From: Myxococcota bacterium | GTDB taxonomy: Bacteria > Myxococcota_A > UBA796 > UBA9615 > JAKLKC01 | Reading direction: 5' to 3' | Length of the DNA stretch: 64,000 nucleotides | NCBI GenBank assembly: GCA_023150875.1 | Contig: JAKLKC010000028.1 | Span: forward strand, 1-64,000 | Shown: piece by piece, positions 50,203 to 59,772 of the stretch | How positions within the stretch are numbered: position 1 is the first letter of the stretch | How the letters are laid out: each line of letters begins with the position of its first letter | Position numbers and translations under genes: made by a program | The notes under the pieces: model-generated | Seen by the model: the letters and a program-made list of their open reading frames with translations, nothing else | The model's database searches: none | Told to the model about the DNA's origin: nothing

Positions 50203-51507
50203 CTACGCCCCCTTCCTCCGCTCCCACTCCCCGGGGTCCTCCGCCCCCAGCGCCCTAAGCTTCAGGTGCAGGGTACTCCGGGCGATCCCGAGGTGGCGGG
50301 CCGCCCGGGTGCGGTTGCCGCCGAAGGCCCGAAGTGCCGCCACGATGGCCCGGGACTCCGCCTCGTCCAGGCGGGAGGGGCCGGTGGGCTCGGGCTCCGC
50401 CGGACGAGGGAGGGCCTCGGGCAGGAACTCCAGGTCCGGGGCATCGATCAGCGCCCCGTCGGCGTGCAGGGTCGCCCGGAGCAGGGTGTTCCGGAGCTCG
50501 CGCACGTTGCCGGGCCAGTCGTGCCGAACCAGCCGGGTCAGCGCCGCCGGGGTCAGTCGCCAGCGGCGGCCCGGGGTGGCGGCGGGGAGCAGGGCCTCGC
50601 AGAGGAGGGGGATGTCCTCGCGGCGCTCCCGGAGGGGCGGCAGCTCGATGGCCACCACCCAGAGCCGGTAGCGCAGGTCGCCCCGGAAGCGCCCCGCCCG
50701 CTGCTCGGCGGCCAGGTCGCGGTTGGTGGCGGCCACGAGGCGGGCCGAGGTCCTCACCGGGCGGGAGGCCCCGACGGGGAGCACTTCGCCGGTCTCCAGG
50801 ACCCTGAGGAGCTTGGCCTGGGCGTCCGGGGGCAGCTCGCCGACCTCGTCCAGGAAGAGGGTCCCGGTGGCGGCCCTCTCGAAGGCGCCGGCGTGGTCGG
50901 CCAGGGCCCCGGTGAACGCGCCGCGCCGGTGGCCGAAGAGCTCGCTCTCGAAGAGGAGGGCCGAGACCGCGGCGCAGTTCAGGGCCACGAGGGGGCCCGC
51001 GGCCCGGGGAGAGAGGGCGTGGAGGGCCCCGGCGATCCGCTCCTTGCCGGTGCCGGTCTCCCCCAGCACCAGCACCGGCAGGTCGGAACGGGCCGCGCGC
51101 CGCACCTGGCGGAAGATCCTCTGCATCGCCGGGGAGTGCCCCACCAGGCCCGGGGGCGGGTGGGCCCCACCGTCGGGGGGCGGCTCCCGGGCCGGCCTCT
51201 CGGTGGTGGCGGCGCCGTCCGGCGGATCCCCCGCGACGAAGCGGACCTCCCAGGGGCCGACCCGGAATCGCTCCCCGTCCCGGAGGGCGTGATCGGGCAG
51301 TGGGCGGCCGTCGGCACCGGTGGCCGCGCCCCGCAGGCCCAGCAGCCAGTAGGCGCCGCCCCGTCGCGCCACGGCGACGTGCTCGCGGCTGATCTCCGGC
51401 TCCCCCAAGCGGACGTCGCATCCGGACCCCCTCCCGATGGTCACCTCGCCCACCGCGCGGTGGCGCAGCAGGACCGCTCCGTCCCTCGCGAACTCCAGCC
51501 AGGCCAT
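50203..51507 (-). CDS. Sigma-54-dependent activator with N-terminal FHA domain
   Basis: 434 residues from ATG 51507. The FHA domain (~1-95) contains TIGRGSGCDVRLGEPEISREHVAV, replacing the usual receiver domain. The AAA+ domain has Walker A GETGTGKE (~148-155), the sigma-54 contact loop GAFTGA (~194-199) and FLDEVGELP. The C-terminal Fis-type helix-turn-helix is GGNRTRAARHLGIARSTLH. It presumably activates sigma-54 promoters when its FHA domain binds a phosphothreonine, placing it downstream of Ser/Thr kinases. It is divergent from the CehA-like gene across 178 bases; I see no clear -24/-12 site there. Confidence 0.93.
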   Translation of the reverse strand: MAWLEFARDGAVLLRHRAVGEVTIGRGSGCDVRLGEPEISREHVAVARRGGAYWLLGLRGAATGADGRPLPDHALRDGERFRVGPWEVRFVAGDPPDGAATTERPAREPPPDGGAHPPPGLVGHSPAMQRIFRQVRRAARSDLPVLVLGETGTGKERIAGALHALSPRAAGPLVALNCAAVSALLFESELFGHRRGAFTGALADHAGAFERAATGTLFLDEVGELPPDAQAKLLRVLETGEVLPVGASRPVRTSARLVAATNRDLAAEQRAGRFRGDLRYRLWVVAIELPPLRERREDIPLLCEALLPAATPGRRWRLTPAALTRLVRHDWPGNVRELRNTLLRATLHADGALIDAPDLEFLPEALPRPAEPEPTGPSRLDEAESRAIVAALRAFGGNRTRAARHLGIARSTLHLKLRALGAEDPGEWERRKGA

Positions 51508-51685
51508 GTCCCCGCTCCCCGCGGCCCCGCCCCCTCCCGGGGCTCCCGACCCGGCGCGCCCCGCGGAAATTCCGGTGGGGATCGAACGGGGCGATCCGGG
51601 GGGCGTCGCGTCCCCGCCGGCTCCTTCCCCCGCCCCGCCTTGCGGCCCGCCCCCGTCCGGGCGATGCTGCCCGCGGGAGGTCCCG

Positions 51686-54385
51686 ATGACCCGCCGCTCC
51701 GCTCCCCCGCCCCTCACGGCCCTCCTCCTGGCCCTCGCCGCCGGGGCCGGATGCACCGCCGAGCCCCCCGCCGGGGACGACGACGCCACCCCCGACGACG
51801 ACGCCCCCCTGGACCTGGCCGAGGCCCTCGGGCCCGGCGAGGTGCGGGCCGGGGTGGTCGCCGACGCCTCGGCCCTGTTCGAAGGGGTGGCGGCCGAGGG
51901 CAGGGTGGGGGACGTGAAGGTCTACAACGCCTGCGCGCGCTTCGTGGTGCGTGGGGTCCGCCCCGGGCCCTACTTCGTGCCCGGGGGCGGCGGGATCACC
52001 GACGCCGACGCGGCGCGGCCCGAGGGGCAGGCGGGCCGGGACGCCATCGACGACCACTTCACCTTCGTGGGGGTGGGCCGCCTGTTCACCGCCGACACCG
52101 TCGAGGTGACGGCGGACGGCGCGGACGGCGGGCCCGCCTCGGTCCGGGCGGTGGGGCACGGCGAGCCCATGACCCTGCTGCTGGCCGCCCTCGGGTCCTG
52201 GGACTTCATCCCCGACTGGGACCTCCGGATCGAGCAGACCTATACCCTCGCCGCCGACTCCTGCACCCTGCGGATCGATACCACCGTCACCAACGACGAG
52301 CCCTCCGCCGTCACCCTCGCCGTCGGCGACGGGGTCCTGCTGTCCGACGACATCATGGAGCTCTACCTGCCCGGGGCGGGGCTGTCGGGGGACCTGGGCG
52401 CCGACGCCTCCTTCCTGGGTGCGGTGGGGCGCCGGAACGAGCAGGCCCTGTGGATGTGGCCCGGGGAGGGCTCCTTCGACACCAGCTTCGCTGCGGTCAT
52501 GGCCGCCATCGGGCCCATCGTCGTCGGCATGGGCGAGACCCTGACCCTCCAGCCCGGGGAGTCCGCGAGCTCGACCCGCTTCCTCGGGGTGGGCGCCGAT
52601 CCCGCCGTCCTGGAGGCGGAGAGGCGGGAGGCCCGGGGGGAGGGCGCGGCGGCCCTGGCGGGGGTTGTGCGGGATGGCACAGGCGCCCCGGTGGCGGGGG
52701 CCCGGGTCCACCTCCTCGGGCCCGAAGGCGAGCACCTGGGACTGGCCTTCAGCGGCACCGACGGGAGCTACCGCCTCGTCGCGGCCCCGGGACCGGCCCG
52801 GGTGGTGGCCACCGGGGACGGGATCGGCGAGCAGGTGGACGTCCCCGCGTCCTGGGCCCCCTGGGCGCCGTGGGCCCTGCCGGAGGTCAACGCCCGGGCC
52901 CACGGGCAGGGGGCCACCACGCCGCCCCCCTTCGCCGACGGCTACGGGACGTCTCCGGCGGTGGAGGTGGTCCTGGAGGCGGGGGCGGAGGCCGCCGCCG
53001 ACCTTGCCCTCGGAGCCCCTGGATGGCTCGCGATCCGCACCGTGGACGGCGACGGCGCCGACGTGCCCGCCCTGGTGCGGGTCGAACACCCCGGCGGGAT
53101 CGATCCGACGCCCCCCGACGGGGTCCTGGAGCCGGGGAACCCCGACGGGGCCGAGCGGGTGCTGTGGACCCGGGGGGCGGGCGCGGCGCGGGTGCCGGTG
53201 CCGCCGGGCACCTACGACCTGCTGGCCCACCGGGGGCAGAGGTCGGAGTACGACCGCCGGGAGGGGATCGCGGTGGCCGAGGGGCAGGAGGTGGAGGTGA
53301 CGCTGACGGTGCCATCGGCCTACGAGGTGCCGGGCTGGCTGTCCATGGACTCCCACCTCCATGCCGCCCCGTCCGTGGACGGCAGCCTCCCCATGGAGGA
53401 CCGCGTGGTGGTCACGGCGGCGACGGGGGTGGACGTCCACGTCGCCACCGACCACGACGCGGTGGTGGACTACCGCCCGGTGGTCACGGACCTGGACCTG
53501 GATCCGTGGCTCGCCTCGGTGGTGGCCCAGGAGGTGTCGCCGGTCCTGCTGGGGCACTTCACCCTCTACCCCATCGAGGAGGACGTGGAGGCCCGGGCCC
53601 ACGGGGCGGTGGGATGGTTCTGGGAGCCCATGACCACCTCGGACCTGTTCGCGGAGATGCGGGAGAGGGGCGGGCCCGACGCGGTGGTGCAGGTGGCCCA
53701 CGGGCTGAACCAGAGCGGCATGTTCCACTTCGCCGACTTCGACGCGATCACGGGCACGGCCGGCTCCCCCGACCACCTGGGGGAGGACTTCCAGGCGATG
53801 GAGGTCCTGCCCGGGGGCGACGGCTTCGCCTGGGACGAGTACCTGCCGGTGTGGTACGCGCTGCTGCGGAACGGGGGGAGGGTGGCGCCGGTGGCCTCCT
53901 CCGACAGCCACGGGAGGCGGGGGGGCACGCCGGGCTACGCCGCGACCTTCGTGCGGGTGGGGGTGGACCGCCCGGACGAGATGCTCCCCGCCGACCTGGG
54001 CCGGGCGGTGCGGGCCGGGGAGGTGGTCGCCACCACGGGGCCCTTCGTGGACCTCACGGTCACCGCCGGGGGCGCCTCGGCGGGGCCCGGCGGGCAGCTC
54101 GCCGGGGACGCCGTGGACGTCGAGGTCACCGCCTACGCCCCCTCGTGGATGCAGCTCGACGAGGTCCGCCTGCTGCGGAACGGCGAGGCGATCGCCACCG
54201 AGGTGGTGGATCCCGGCGCCCTCGCCAGCCCGGTGGCGGCCCACGCCACGTTCCACGACGAGCCCGGGGCGGACGCGTTCTACACGGTGGAGGTCCGGGG
54301 CACGGCCCGGGACCTCTTCCCGGTCTACCCCGGCCGCCTCCCCTTCGCGGTGACCGGGGCGGTGTGGGTGGCGGTGGGGGATTAG
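51686..54385 (+). CDS. CehA/McbA-type PHP metallohydrolase lipoprotein
   Basis: 899 residues; GGGAGGTCCCG precedes the ATG. The lipobox is LAAGAGC, followed by an Asp/Thr linker (DDDATPDDDA). N-terminal beta-rich and carboxypeptidase-regulatory-like modules (LAGVVRDGTGAPVAGARVHLL, ~320-400) are followed by the PHP-type domain (~550-780): MDSHLHAAPSVDG, VHVATDHD, VAHG, and SSDSHGRRGG are its metal-binding motifs. A C-terminal beta domain closes the protein. CehA and McbA cleave carbaryl esters, but most family members have unknown substrates. As an extracellular lipoprotein it is more likely a phosphoesterase or ester hydrolase than a DNA polymerase-associated PHP. Confidence 0.85.
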   Translation: MTRRSAPPPLTALLLALAAGAGCTAEPPAGDDDATPDDDAPLDLAEALGPGEVRAGVVADASALFEGVAAEGRVGDVKVYNACARFVVRGVRPGPYFVPGGGGITDADAARPEGQAGRDAIDDHFTFVGVGRLFTADTVEVTADGADGGPASVRAVGHGEPMTLLLAALGSWDFIPDWDLRIEQTYTLAADSCTLRIDTTVTNDEPSAVTLAVGDGVLLSDDIMELYLPGAGLSGDLGADASFLGAVGRRNEQALWMWPGEGSFDTSFAAVMAAIGPIVVGMGETLTLQPGESASSTRFLGVGADPAVLEAERREARGEGAAALAGVVRDGTGAPVAGARVHLLGPEGEHLGLAFSGTDGSYRLVAAPGPARVVATGDGIGEQVDVPASWAPWAPWALPEVNARAHGQGATTPPPFADGYGTSPAVEVVLEAGAEAAADLALGAPGWLAIRTVDGDGADVPALVRVEHPGGIDPTPPDGVLEPGNPDGAERVLWTRGAGAARVPVPPGTYDLLAHRGQRSEYDRREGIAVAEGQEVEVTLTVPSAYEVPGWLSMDSHLHAAPSVDGSLPMEDRVVVTAATGVDVHVATDHDAVVDYRPVVTDLDLDPWLASVVAQEVSPVLLGHFTLYPIEEDVEARAHGAVGWFWEPMTTSDLFAEMRERGGPDAVVQVAHGLNQSGMFHFADFDAITGTAGSPDHLGEDFQAMEVLPGGDGFAWDEYLPVWYALLRNGGRVAPVASSDSHGRRGGTPGYAATFVRVGVDRPDEMLPADLGRAVRAGEVVATTGPFVDLTVTAGGASAGPGGQLAGDAVDVEVTAYAPSWMQLDEVRLLRNGEAIATEVVDPGALASPVAAHATFHDEPGADAFYTVEVRGTARDLFPVYPGRLPFAVTGAVWVAVGD

Positions 54386-54432
54386 GCGAGGGCGCTGGGC
54401 ACGGAAGCCCGGGGGCCCTATCCTTCGGCGCC

Positions 54433-55662
54433 ATGTCCGCCATCGAGTTCCAGGTCCTCCACGAGGACGGTCCCGCCCGGACGGGGCTGCTCCGGACGCC
54501 CCACGGTGAGGTCCGCACCCCCGTCTTCATGCCCGTGGGCACCCAGGCGGCGCTCCGGGCGATGACGCCGGCCCAGGTGGTGGACACCGGCGCCCAGATC
54601 GTGCTCGCCAACACCTACCACCTGTCCATCCGCCCCGGGGAGTCCCTGGTCAAGAAGGCGGGGGGCCTGCACCGCTTCATGGCGATGCCGCTGCCGATCC
54701 TCACCGACTCCGGGGGCTTCCAGGTGTTCAGCCTGCCCGGGAAGGAGGTCACCGAGGAGGGGGTGCGCTTCGCCTACGAGAAGGGGGGAGAGAGGGTCTT
54801 CCTGTCCCCCGAGCGGTCCATGGCGATCCAGCAGGACCTTGGTGCCGACATCGCCATGGTCTTCGACGAGTGCGTCGAGTACCCCGCCACCTGGGCCCGG
54901 GCCGAGGCGGCGATGCTCCGCACCCTGAGGTGGGAGGCCCGGTCCAAGCAGGCCCACGCCCGCCCCGACCAGGCCCTCTTCGCCATCGTGCAGGGGAGCA
55001 CTTACGAGGACCTGCGGCGGCGCTGCGCCGAGGCCCTGGTGGAGATGGACTTCCCGGGCTACGCCGTGGGCGGGCTGAGCGTCGGGGAGGGGCTGGAGCT
55101 TATGGAGCGGGTGCTCTCGTACACGACGCCCCACCTGCCGAAGGGGAAGCCGCGCTACCTGATGGGGGTCGGCCTCCCCGAGGACCTGCTGGCGGGGATC
55201 GCCCACGGCATCGACATGTTCGACTGCGTGATCCCCACCCGCCACGCCCGGGGGGCCGTGGTCTACACCTTCCAGGGGCGGATGCGCCTGACCCACCGCA
55301 AGTACCGGCGGGACCTCTACCCCATCGACACCGGCTGCCCCTGCTACACCTGCCGGAACTTCTCCCGGGCCTACCTGCGCCACCTCTTCGACGTGGGCGA
55401 GGTCCTGGGCACCACCCTGGCGGCCATCCACAACGTCGCGTTCCTCCAGCAGCTCATGGACCGCGCCCGGGAGGCCGTCGTCGCGGGCCGGTTCTCCAGC
55501 TACCGCAAGGAGTTCCTGGCCGCGTACCAGGGGCTGGACGAGGGGGGAGGGGAGGGCCCGGGGCCCATGCTGGACGACGGGGACGCCATCCTCGCGCCGG
55601 ATGGGGATCGGGGTGACGGTCGCCGGCCTGGCCCAACGAAGCGGAGGCGCTCGCCCCAATGA
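54433..55662 (+). CDS. tgt: tRNA-guanine(34) transglycosylase
   Basis: 409 residues. The base-recognition motif is DSGGFQVFSL with D92, the nucleophile D264 in MFDCVIPTRHARGA, and the zinc site C302, C304, C307 and H333, all at E. coli Tgt numbering. It exchanges guanine 34 for preQ1 (or queuine) in tRNAs with GUN anticodons, including tRNA-Asp(GUC) encoded at 39261. The last ~40 residues after AAYQGLDEG are an unconserved Gly/Arg-rich tail. The ATG of the following gene overlaps its TGA (ATGA). Confidence 0.97.
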   Translation: MSAIEFQVLHEDGPARTGLLRTPHGEVRTPVFMPVGTQAALRAMTPAQVVDTGAQIVLANTYHLSIRPGESLVKKAGGLHRFMAMPLPILTDSGGFQVFSLPGKEVTEEGVRFAYEKGGERVFLSPERSMAIQQDLGADIAMVFDECVEYPATWARAEAAMLRTLRWEARSKQAHARPDQALFAIVQGSTYEDLRRRCAEALVEMDFPGYAVGGLSVGEGLELMERVLSYTTPHLPKGKPRYLMGVGLPEDLLAGIAHGIDMFDCVIPTRHARGAVVYTFQGRMRLTHRKYRRDLYPIDTGCPCYTCRNFSRAYLRHLFDVGEVLGTTLAAIHNVAFLQQLMDRAREAVVAGRFSSYRKEFLAAYQGLDEGGGEGPGPMLDDGDAILAPDGDRGDGRRPGPTKRRRSPQ

Positions 55663-57431
55663 CGCTCGGTGCCTTCGTGTTGCTCTCGGTACTCGCCTTT
55701 GGGGCGGCGCCCCCCGGGCCCGTACCGCCCGAGCCCGAGTCTCCCCCGTCGAGGGCGCTGAGCCTGGCGCCCCTGAGGGTCTTCGGAGACTCGGCGATCT
55801 GGTTCGCCGACGAGGCGGTTCCGGTGGAGGATGCCATCGCGGAGTTCCTGGCCGCCGAGGGCTGGAGCGTCGCGCCCCTCGCCCCCATGAGGGACGCCGT
55901 CGCCCGTCTCGATGCGGGCCTCTTCCCCGACCGGGAGGGGGGCTGCGACGCCCTCCCACCCGCCGCGCACTGGCTGGAGCGCCGGCACGGCGGCGCGTCG
56001 ATGGCTCGCGCGGATCTCCGGTGCCATGTCAGGCAGTCGCCGTGGGAGCGGGGGGTGTTCGAGCCCGGTTGCCGCCTCCGGGTACGGGTCACCGAGGCGA
56101 ACGACGGCAGGGAGGTGGAGCGCTGGGAGGGGGCGATCCCTCTCGGGGCCGGCCCGGAGGAGGTGGCCGCCGCCGTACGGCGTGGGGCGCTGCGCCCCGC
56201 GGCCCCGCCGCCCCCCTCGGGCGGGGTCGTGGGAGGGGTCCTTGGAGGGCTGGGGGCGAGCCCGTCGGAGCCCGTGCGCCTGGGGGAACGCGACGAGGTG
56301 GGGCCGTGGGTGGCGGCGGACCTGGACGGCCTCAAGTCCCGCCTCATCGCCCTCCACGCGCCCCTCGCGGAGTGTGCGAGCGACGGGCCTCGCTTCGACT
56401 CGTGGGGGAACCCGACGCAGCTCGCCGTCGGCGTGGACGGCGTGGTGACGCGATGCGGGCGGCAGTTCCCCGACCACCACGGCCCGCCGGAGCAGGCGTG
56501 CGAGTGCCGGGTGATCCGCGAGAATGTGAAGTTCTCACCGGCCTCGGGGGAGAGGCGTCTGCGTTTCAAGCTCCGCGTGCTCCCATCGACGCCGAGGCCG
56601 GCTCCGCCTCGGGACCCCCTCAACACCTCCATCACCCTGGAGATCGCGTCATCGAGCGATCCGGACGTATGGATCGCCATCGGCACCGCGTGGGAGCCCC
56701 TCGCAACCTGTGCCCGGGAGGGCGCGGGCGGGATCCCTGGCCAGGAGTGGCCCATCTCGTTCCGGCTCGGCCCGGACGGGAGGGTCGCTTCCGCAGACGT
56801 GGGGATCCCCCTGGATGGCGGCTCCGAGGCCCTCCGCTCCTGCCTCACCGGCGCCCTGGGCGGCGCGCGGTTCACCTGCCCGCCCACCGGCGCCGCCGCC
56901 GTCGAGGCTGTCCTGAGGATGTCGCGGACGCCCTTGGGATCCTATGGACTCCCCCAGGGCGTGGCGGCGGAGCTGCGCACCCGGGGGATCTCCCTGCCGG
57001 ACCATCCCTGGGTGTTCGAGCCGGTGCTCCCCGACACGCCCCTCCTGCTCCTTCCCGCCTCGGGACCGGCCGACCCGCGAGGGGCCGGGACGGGGCGGGA
57101 GGTCCGGGTGGCCGCCGACGCTCGGGCGACGGTGGCGAGCCTGAACGCGCTGCTCGCCCGGGATGCGCCTCGGGCGACGAGGGTCTTCCTGGTGGCGGAG
57201 GCCGACTCCGAGGCGATCTCCCTGCGTTTCCTCAGGGTCGCGCCCGAGGGGGCGATCCGGGTGCCGGTCCATGGGAGCGGCGACGGAGCGTCTGCCCCGC
57301 CGGCTTCGTCCGTCCATCCACGCATCGGTGCGCCCCCCGCGGTCTTCGTCGCCGACCCGGCGGCCACGGTCGGGGACCTGCTTCGGGCCGCCCGGGGAGC
57401 GGGAACGGTTCGGCGGATCCTGGGACCGTGA
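55659..57431 (+). CDS. Exported protein coupled to tgt
   Basis: 590 residues, starting inside the tgt stop codon. Signal peptide (to FGAAPP). The mature protein has an N-terminal alpha/beta region (LRVFGDSAIWFADEAVPV) and repeated cysteine-containing motifs (CASDGPRFDSWGNPTQLAVGVDGVVTRC, outline only). In the middle is a TonB-box-free domain like the periplasmic AgmX/TonB C-terminal fold in myxobacterial proteins (FRLGPDGRVASADVGI...LRSCLTGALGGARF). The C-terminus resembles a biopolymer-transport ExbD-type ending (RVAADARATVASLNALL). Function unknown; the coupling to tgt is probably positional only. Confidence 0.65.
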   Translation: MTLGAFVLLSVLAFGAAPPGPVPPEPESPPSRALSLAPLRVFGDSAIWFADEAVPVEDAIAEFLAAEGWSVAPLAPMRDAVARLDAGLFPDREGGCDALPPAAHWLERRHGGASMARADLRCHVRQSPWERGVFEPGCRLRVRVTEANDGREVERWEGAIPLGAGPEEVAAAVRRGALRPAAPPPPSGGVVGGVLGGLGASPSEPVRLGERDEVGPWVAADLDGLKSRLIALHAPLAECASDGPRFDSWGNPTQLAVGVDGVVTRCGRQFPDHHGPPEQACECRVIRENVKFSPASGERRLRFKLRVLPSTPRPAPPRDPLNTSITLEIASSSDPDVWIAIGTAWEPLATCAREGAGGIPGQEWPISFRLGPDGRVASADVGIPLDGGSEALRSCLTGALGGARFTCPPTGAAAVEAVLRMSRTPLGSYGLPQGVAAELRTRGISLPDHPWVFEPVLPDTPLLLLPASGPADPRGAGTGREVRVAADARATVASLNALLARDAPRATRVFLVAEADSEAISLRFLRVAPEGAIRVPVHGSGDGASAPPASSVHPRIGAPPAVFVADPAATVGDLLRAARGAGTVRRILGP

Positions 57432-57473
57432 GCTCGACGGGGCGAGGCGAGGCGGGCGGCGCTCGGGGAGGGA

Positions 57474-58142
57474 TCAGGCCAGCTCGGGCTCGTCCGCCTC
57501 TGCCTCGGCCTCCTCCTCCTCGGTGTGGATCTCGTAGTTGCCGGTGCCGATCTTCGCGTCCAGGGCGGCGACCACCTTCGCCTCGTCGTCGTCCTCCCGC
57601 AGGCGGATCACCGGGCGGCCCTCCCGGCCCAGGGGGATCTCGACGGCGGCTTCGGCGCGGTCGGGGGCCGGCAGGACCATCCTCGCCACCCCGAACTCCG
57701 GCGCCGGGGCGAGCCCGAGGGAGCTGGCGTACTCCACGGCGCGGTAGACCAGGGCCGTCGCCACCTCGGGGGCGAGGGCCTCGGTGGCGGCCTCTCCGTA
57801 CACCTTCTGGAGGCGCTCGCGCTCGTACTCCTGGACCGGGACGTCCACCTCCGCCCAGGCGTCCCGTACGCCCCGGCCCCAAAGGTCCACCACGTAGATC
57901 CCCAGGGTCAGGGCCGAGCGGGCGGCCTTGACCTCCCGGGCGAAGACGATGGTGGCCTCGCCGCTCTCGCGCCAGTCGGTGTTGACCCGCACGTCCCGGA
58001 TGGGGTGGGTCCGGGCCTCGGACAGCACCATCGGGTTGAGCACCCGCCGGGTCGCCTTCCCGCCGCCGCCCCGGGTGCGAACCGCCTTCTTCTGGCGCTT
58101 TCGCGCGAGCTTCGCCTGCCGCTGACGTTCCGACTTCGCCAT
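57474..58142 (-). CDS. Conserved hypothetical protein
   Basis: 222 residues. ATG 58142 is preferred over 58151 because GGGAGGG sits nine bases before it. A highly basic N-terminus (AKSERQRQAKLARKRQKK) could bind nucleic acid. The core has RVNTDWRESGEATIVFAREV, YVVDLWGRGVRDAWAEV and VYRAVEYASSLGLAPAPEFGVAR. I recall this D-W-R-E...VDL-x-G-V-K-D pattern as a conserved protein of unknown function in several phyla. The C-terminus is acidic. It is convergent with the tgt-coupled gene and divergent from the next lipoprotein. Confidence 0.7.
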   Translation of the reverse strand: MAKSERQRQAKLARKRQKKAVRTRGGGGKATRRVLNPMVLSEARTHPIRDVRVNTDWRESGEATIVFAREVKAARSALTLGIYVVDLWGRGVRDAWAEVDVPVQEYERERLQKVYGEAATEALAPEVATALVYRAVEYASSLGLAPAPEFGVARMVLPAPDRAEAAVEIPLGREGRPVIRLREDDDEAKVVAALDAKIGTGNYEIHTEEEEAEAEADEPELA

Positions 58143-58316
58143 GGTCCTCATCCCTCCCGGGCGCGGTGCGCGGGGGCGGCATGTTGGCCCCTGGGGGACC
58201 GGTCGTCAAGCCGGGCCGGGTCCGTCCGCCAGGCCCTCCGGGGCTTGCCCGCGAAGGGCATCGCGCCGATCCTGCCCCGCGGCGCCCGGCCGGGGGGCGG
58301 CGCCCTCGAGGAACCC

Positions 58317-58847
58317 ATGGGGAGCATCCCTCGCCTGGCCGCCGCGGCTCCGCTGACCCTCGCCGCCGCCCTCGCCGGCTGCGGCGCGGAGCTGCGCTAC
58401 GGAGACGCCGACCGCCTGACCGAGGCCTACGCCTGCCCCGGGGGCGAGGTCGACGTCCACGATCCCGAAGCGACCGTGCGGGTCTTCTTCATCCCCGCGG
58501 AGGACCTGGTCGCCGCCGCCCTCGCCGCCGGCGTCTCCACCGAGTTCAGCTTCGACCTGCCCTCCGGGGAGGCCTACCTGGGCGCGGTGGTCGGTGAGGG
58601 CGTCGTCGACGACGACGGCGATCCCTGCGACGGGGTCTCTGGCCGCCAGGGCTCCTGGCACATCGACCGCGCCTACGCCGCCGCCGGGGGGACGGCGGCC
58701 CTCACCGTCACCCCCGACGCCGATCCCGCCCCGGGCGGGGAGGTGCTGTCCCTGGCCCTGACGGACGTGTGGATGGTGGAGTCGGAGGGGGGCGACCTGG
58801 TCCAACTCGGCTCCCTGGAGGTCCCCGAGGTCGCGGCACCTCCGTAG
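58317..58847 (+). CDS. Small lipoprotein of unknown function
   Basis: 176 residues; GAGGA lies just before the ATG. The lipobox is LAGC (Cys ~22). The mature domain is beta-rich with an acidic stretch (DDDGDPCDGVSG), two more cysteines that could pair, and a C-terminus VLSLALTDVWMVESEGGDLVQLGSL. No family recognised. The following exported-protein gene starts 105 bases later. Confidence 0.68.
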   Translation: MGSIPRLAAAAPLTLAAALAGCGAELRYGDADRLTEAYACPGGEVDVHDPEATVRVFFIPAEDLVAAALAAGVSTEFSFDLPSGEAYLGAVVGEGVVDDDGDPCDGVSGRQGSWHIDRAYAAAGGTAALTVTPDADPAPGGEVLSLALTDVWMVESEGGDLVQLGSLEVPEVAAPP

Positions 58848-58951
58848 CGCCTCCCCACCTTGAACGTCGCTCCCGTTCGTGGTGTCGTGGTCCCACGCCG
58901 GCCGATGGGCGCGTCCGGGACGCCCCGGGCAGCCGGCGAGCAGGAGATCTC

Positions 58952-59740
58952 GTGAGCTGGAGCGCGTTCCCCGCCCGGGCCCTGGCCGCCCTCGCCGCCG
59001 CTTCCCTCCTCGCCCCCGGTCTCGCCACCGCCGCCGACCCCGCTCCGGCCGCCGGGGGAGGGGAGGTCCAGGACGGACCCTTCGCCCGCTGGGACCCCGA
59101 GGTCTACGCCTGGGGCAAGGACGGAGCCGTCCAGGGCCTCGTCGGGGGCGGCGTCTTCCTGGGCCTGCTCATCGCCGGGACGGCCATCCAGCACGACCTG
59201 GCCGCCGACAACGCGGTGGCGTACGGCTTCCCCTATCACATTCCCCCTGGGGGCCCCGGCGAGCACCCGCCCGGGGAGGTGGTGCCGGGCTACGTCGGCG
59301 AGTACCTGTTCCTGGCGGGGGTCCAGGGCACCCTGCCCAGCTTCGGGTCCACGATCCCCACGGTGATCGCCGCCTCCACCGGGGCCGACCTGCGGACCGT
59401 GAAGACGGTGGGCAGCTTCGCCGCGTCGGCCTCGATGTTCGCCACCGGGATCTTCCAGCTCAACCGCTTCGCCATCGAGCTGAAGCCCCAGGTGGACATC
59501 TTCTCCGCCCCCGGCTCGGGCGGGGCGCGGATCTACTTCGTCCCCGCGGCGGTGGCCACCCTGGCATCGGGCATCGCCGACATGGCCGTCGCCACGGTCT
59601 TCATGGTCAACGGCGCCCTCCTCGCCGCGGGGGCCAAGGACGCGACCGGCGCGCCCGGCCTCCTGGCGGAGGCTCCTCCCCTGCCGTGGTTCACCCCGAC
59701 CCCGGGGGGCGCGGCGTTCGGGCTCGACGGGAGATTCTGA
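58952..59740 (+). CDS. Exported or membrane protein of unknown function
   Basis: 262 residues from a GTG with CAGGAGATCT upstream. A signal peptide (to ATAADP) precedes a hydrophobic segment (GLVGGGVFLGLLIAGTAI) and several more moderately hydrophobic stretches (VGEYLFLAGVQGTL, YFVPAAVATLASGIADMAVATVFMVNGALLAAG). This suggests two to four membrane spans. I do not recognise the family. A 5-base inverted repeat GAACG/CGTTC lies upstream near 58862-58879. It is followed by a 461-base gap with one possible remnant. Confidence 0.6.
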   Translation: MSWSAFPARALAALAAASLLAPGLATAADPAPAAGGGEVQDGPFARWDPEVYAWGKDGAVQGLVGGGVFLGLLIAGTAIQHDLAADNAVAYGFPYHIPPGGPGEHPPGEVVPGYVGEYLFLAGVQGTLPSFGSTIPTVIAASTGADLRTVKTVGSFAASASMFATGIFQLNRFAIELKPQVDIFSAPGSGGARIYFVPAAVATLASGIADMAVATVFMVNGALLAAGAKDATGAPGLLAEAPPLPWFTPTPGGAAFGLDGRF

Positions 59741-59772
59741 CCGGCCCGGTGCCGCCGGTGGAGGGACCGCTC

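Noticed and set aside
50255-54256. 1333-codon minus-strand open frame
   Set aside because: Antisense shadow of the PHP hydrolase gene and out-of-frame in the sigma-54 activator gene; Gly/Arg/Pro-rich with no domains.
49090-55662. Single 2190-codon open frame spanning several genes
   Set aside because: The frame is open only because high GC makes stops rare. It runs out of frame through the hydrolase and PHP genes and becomes real only at tgt (54433).
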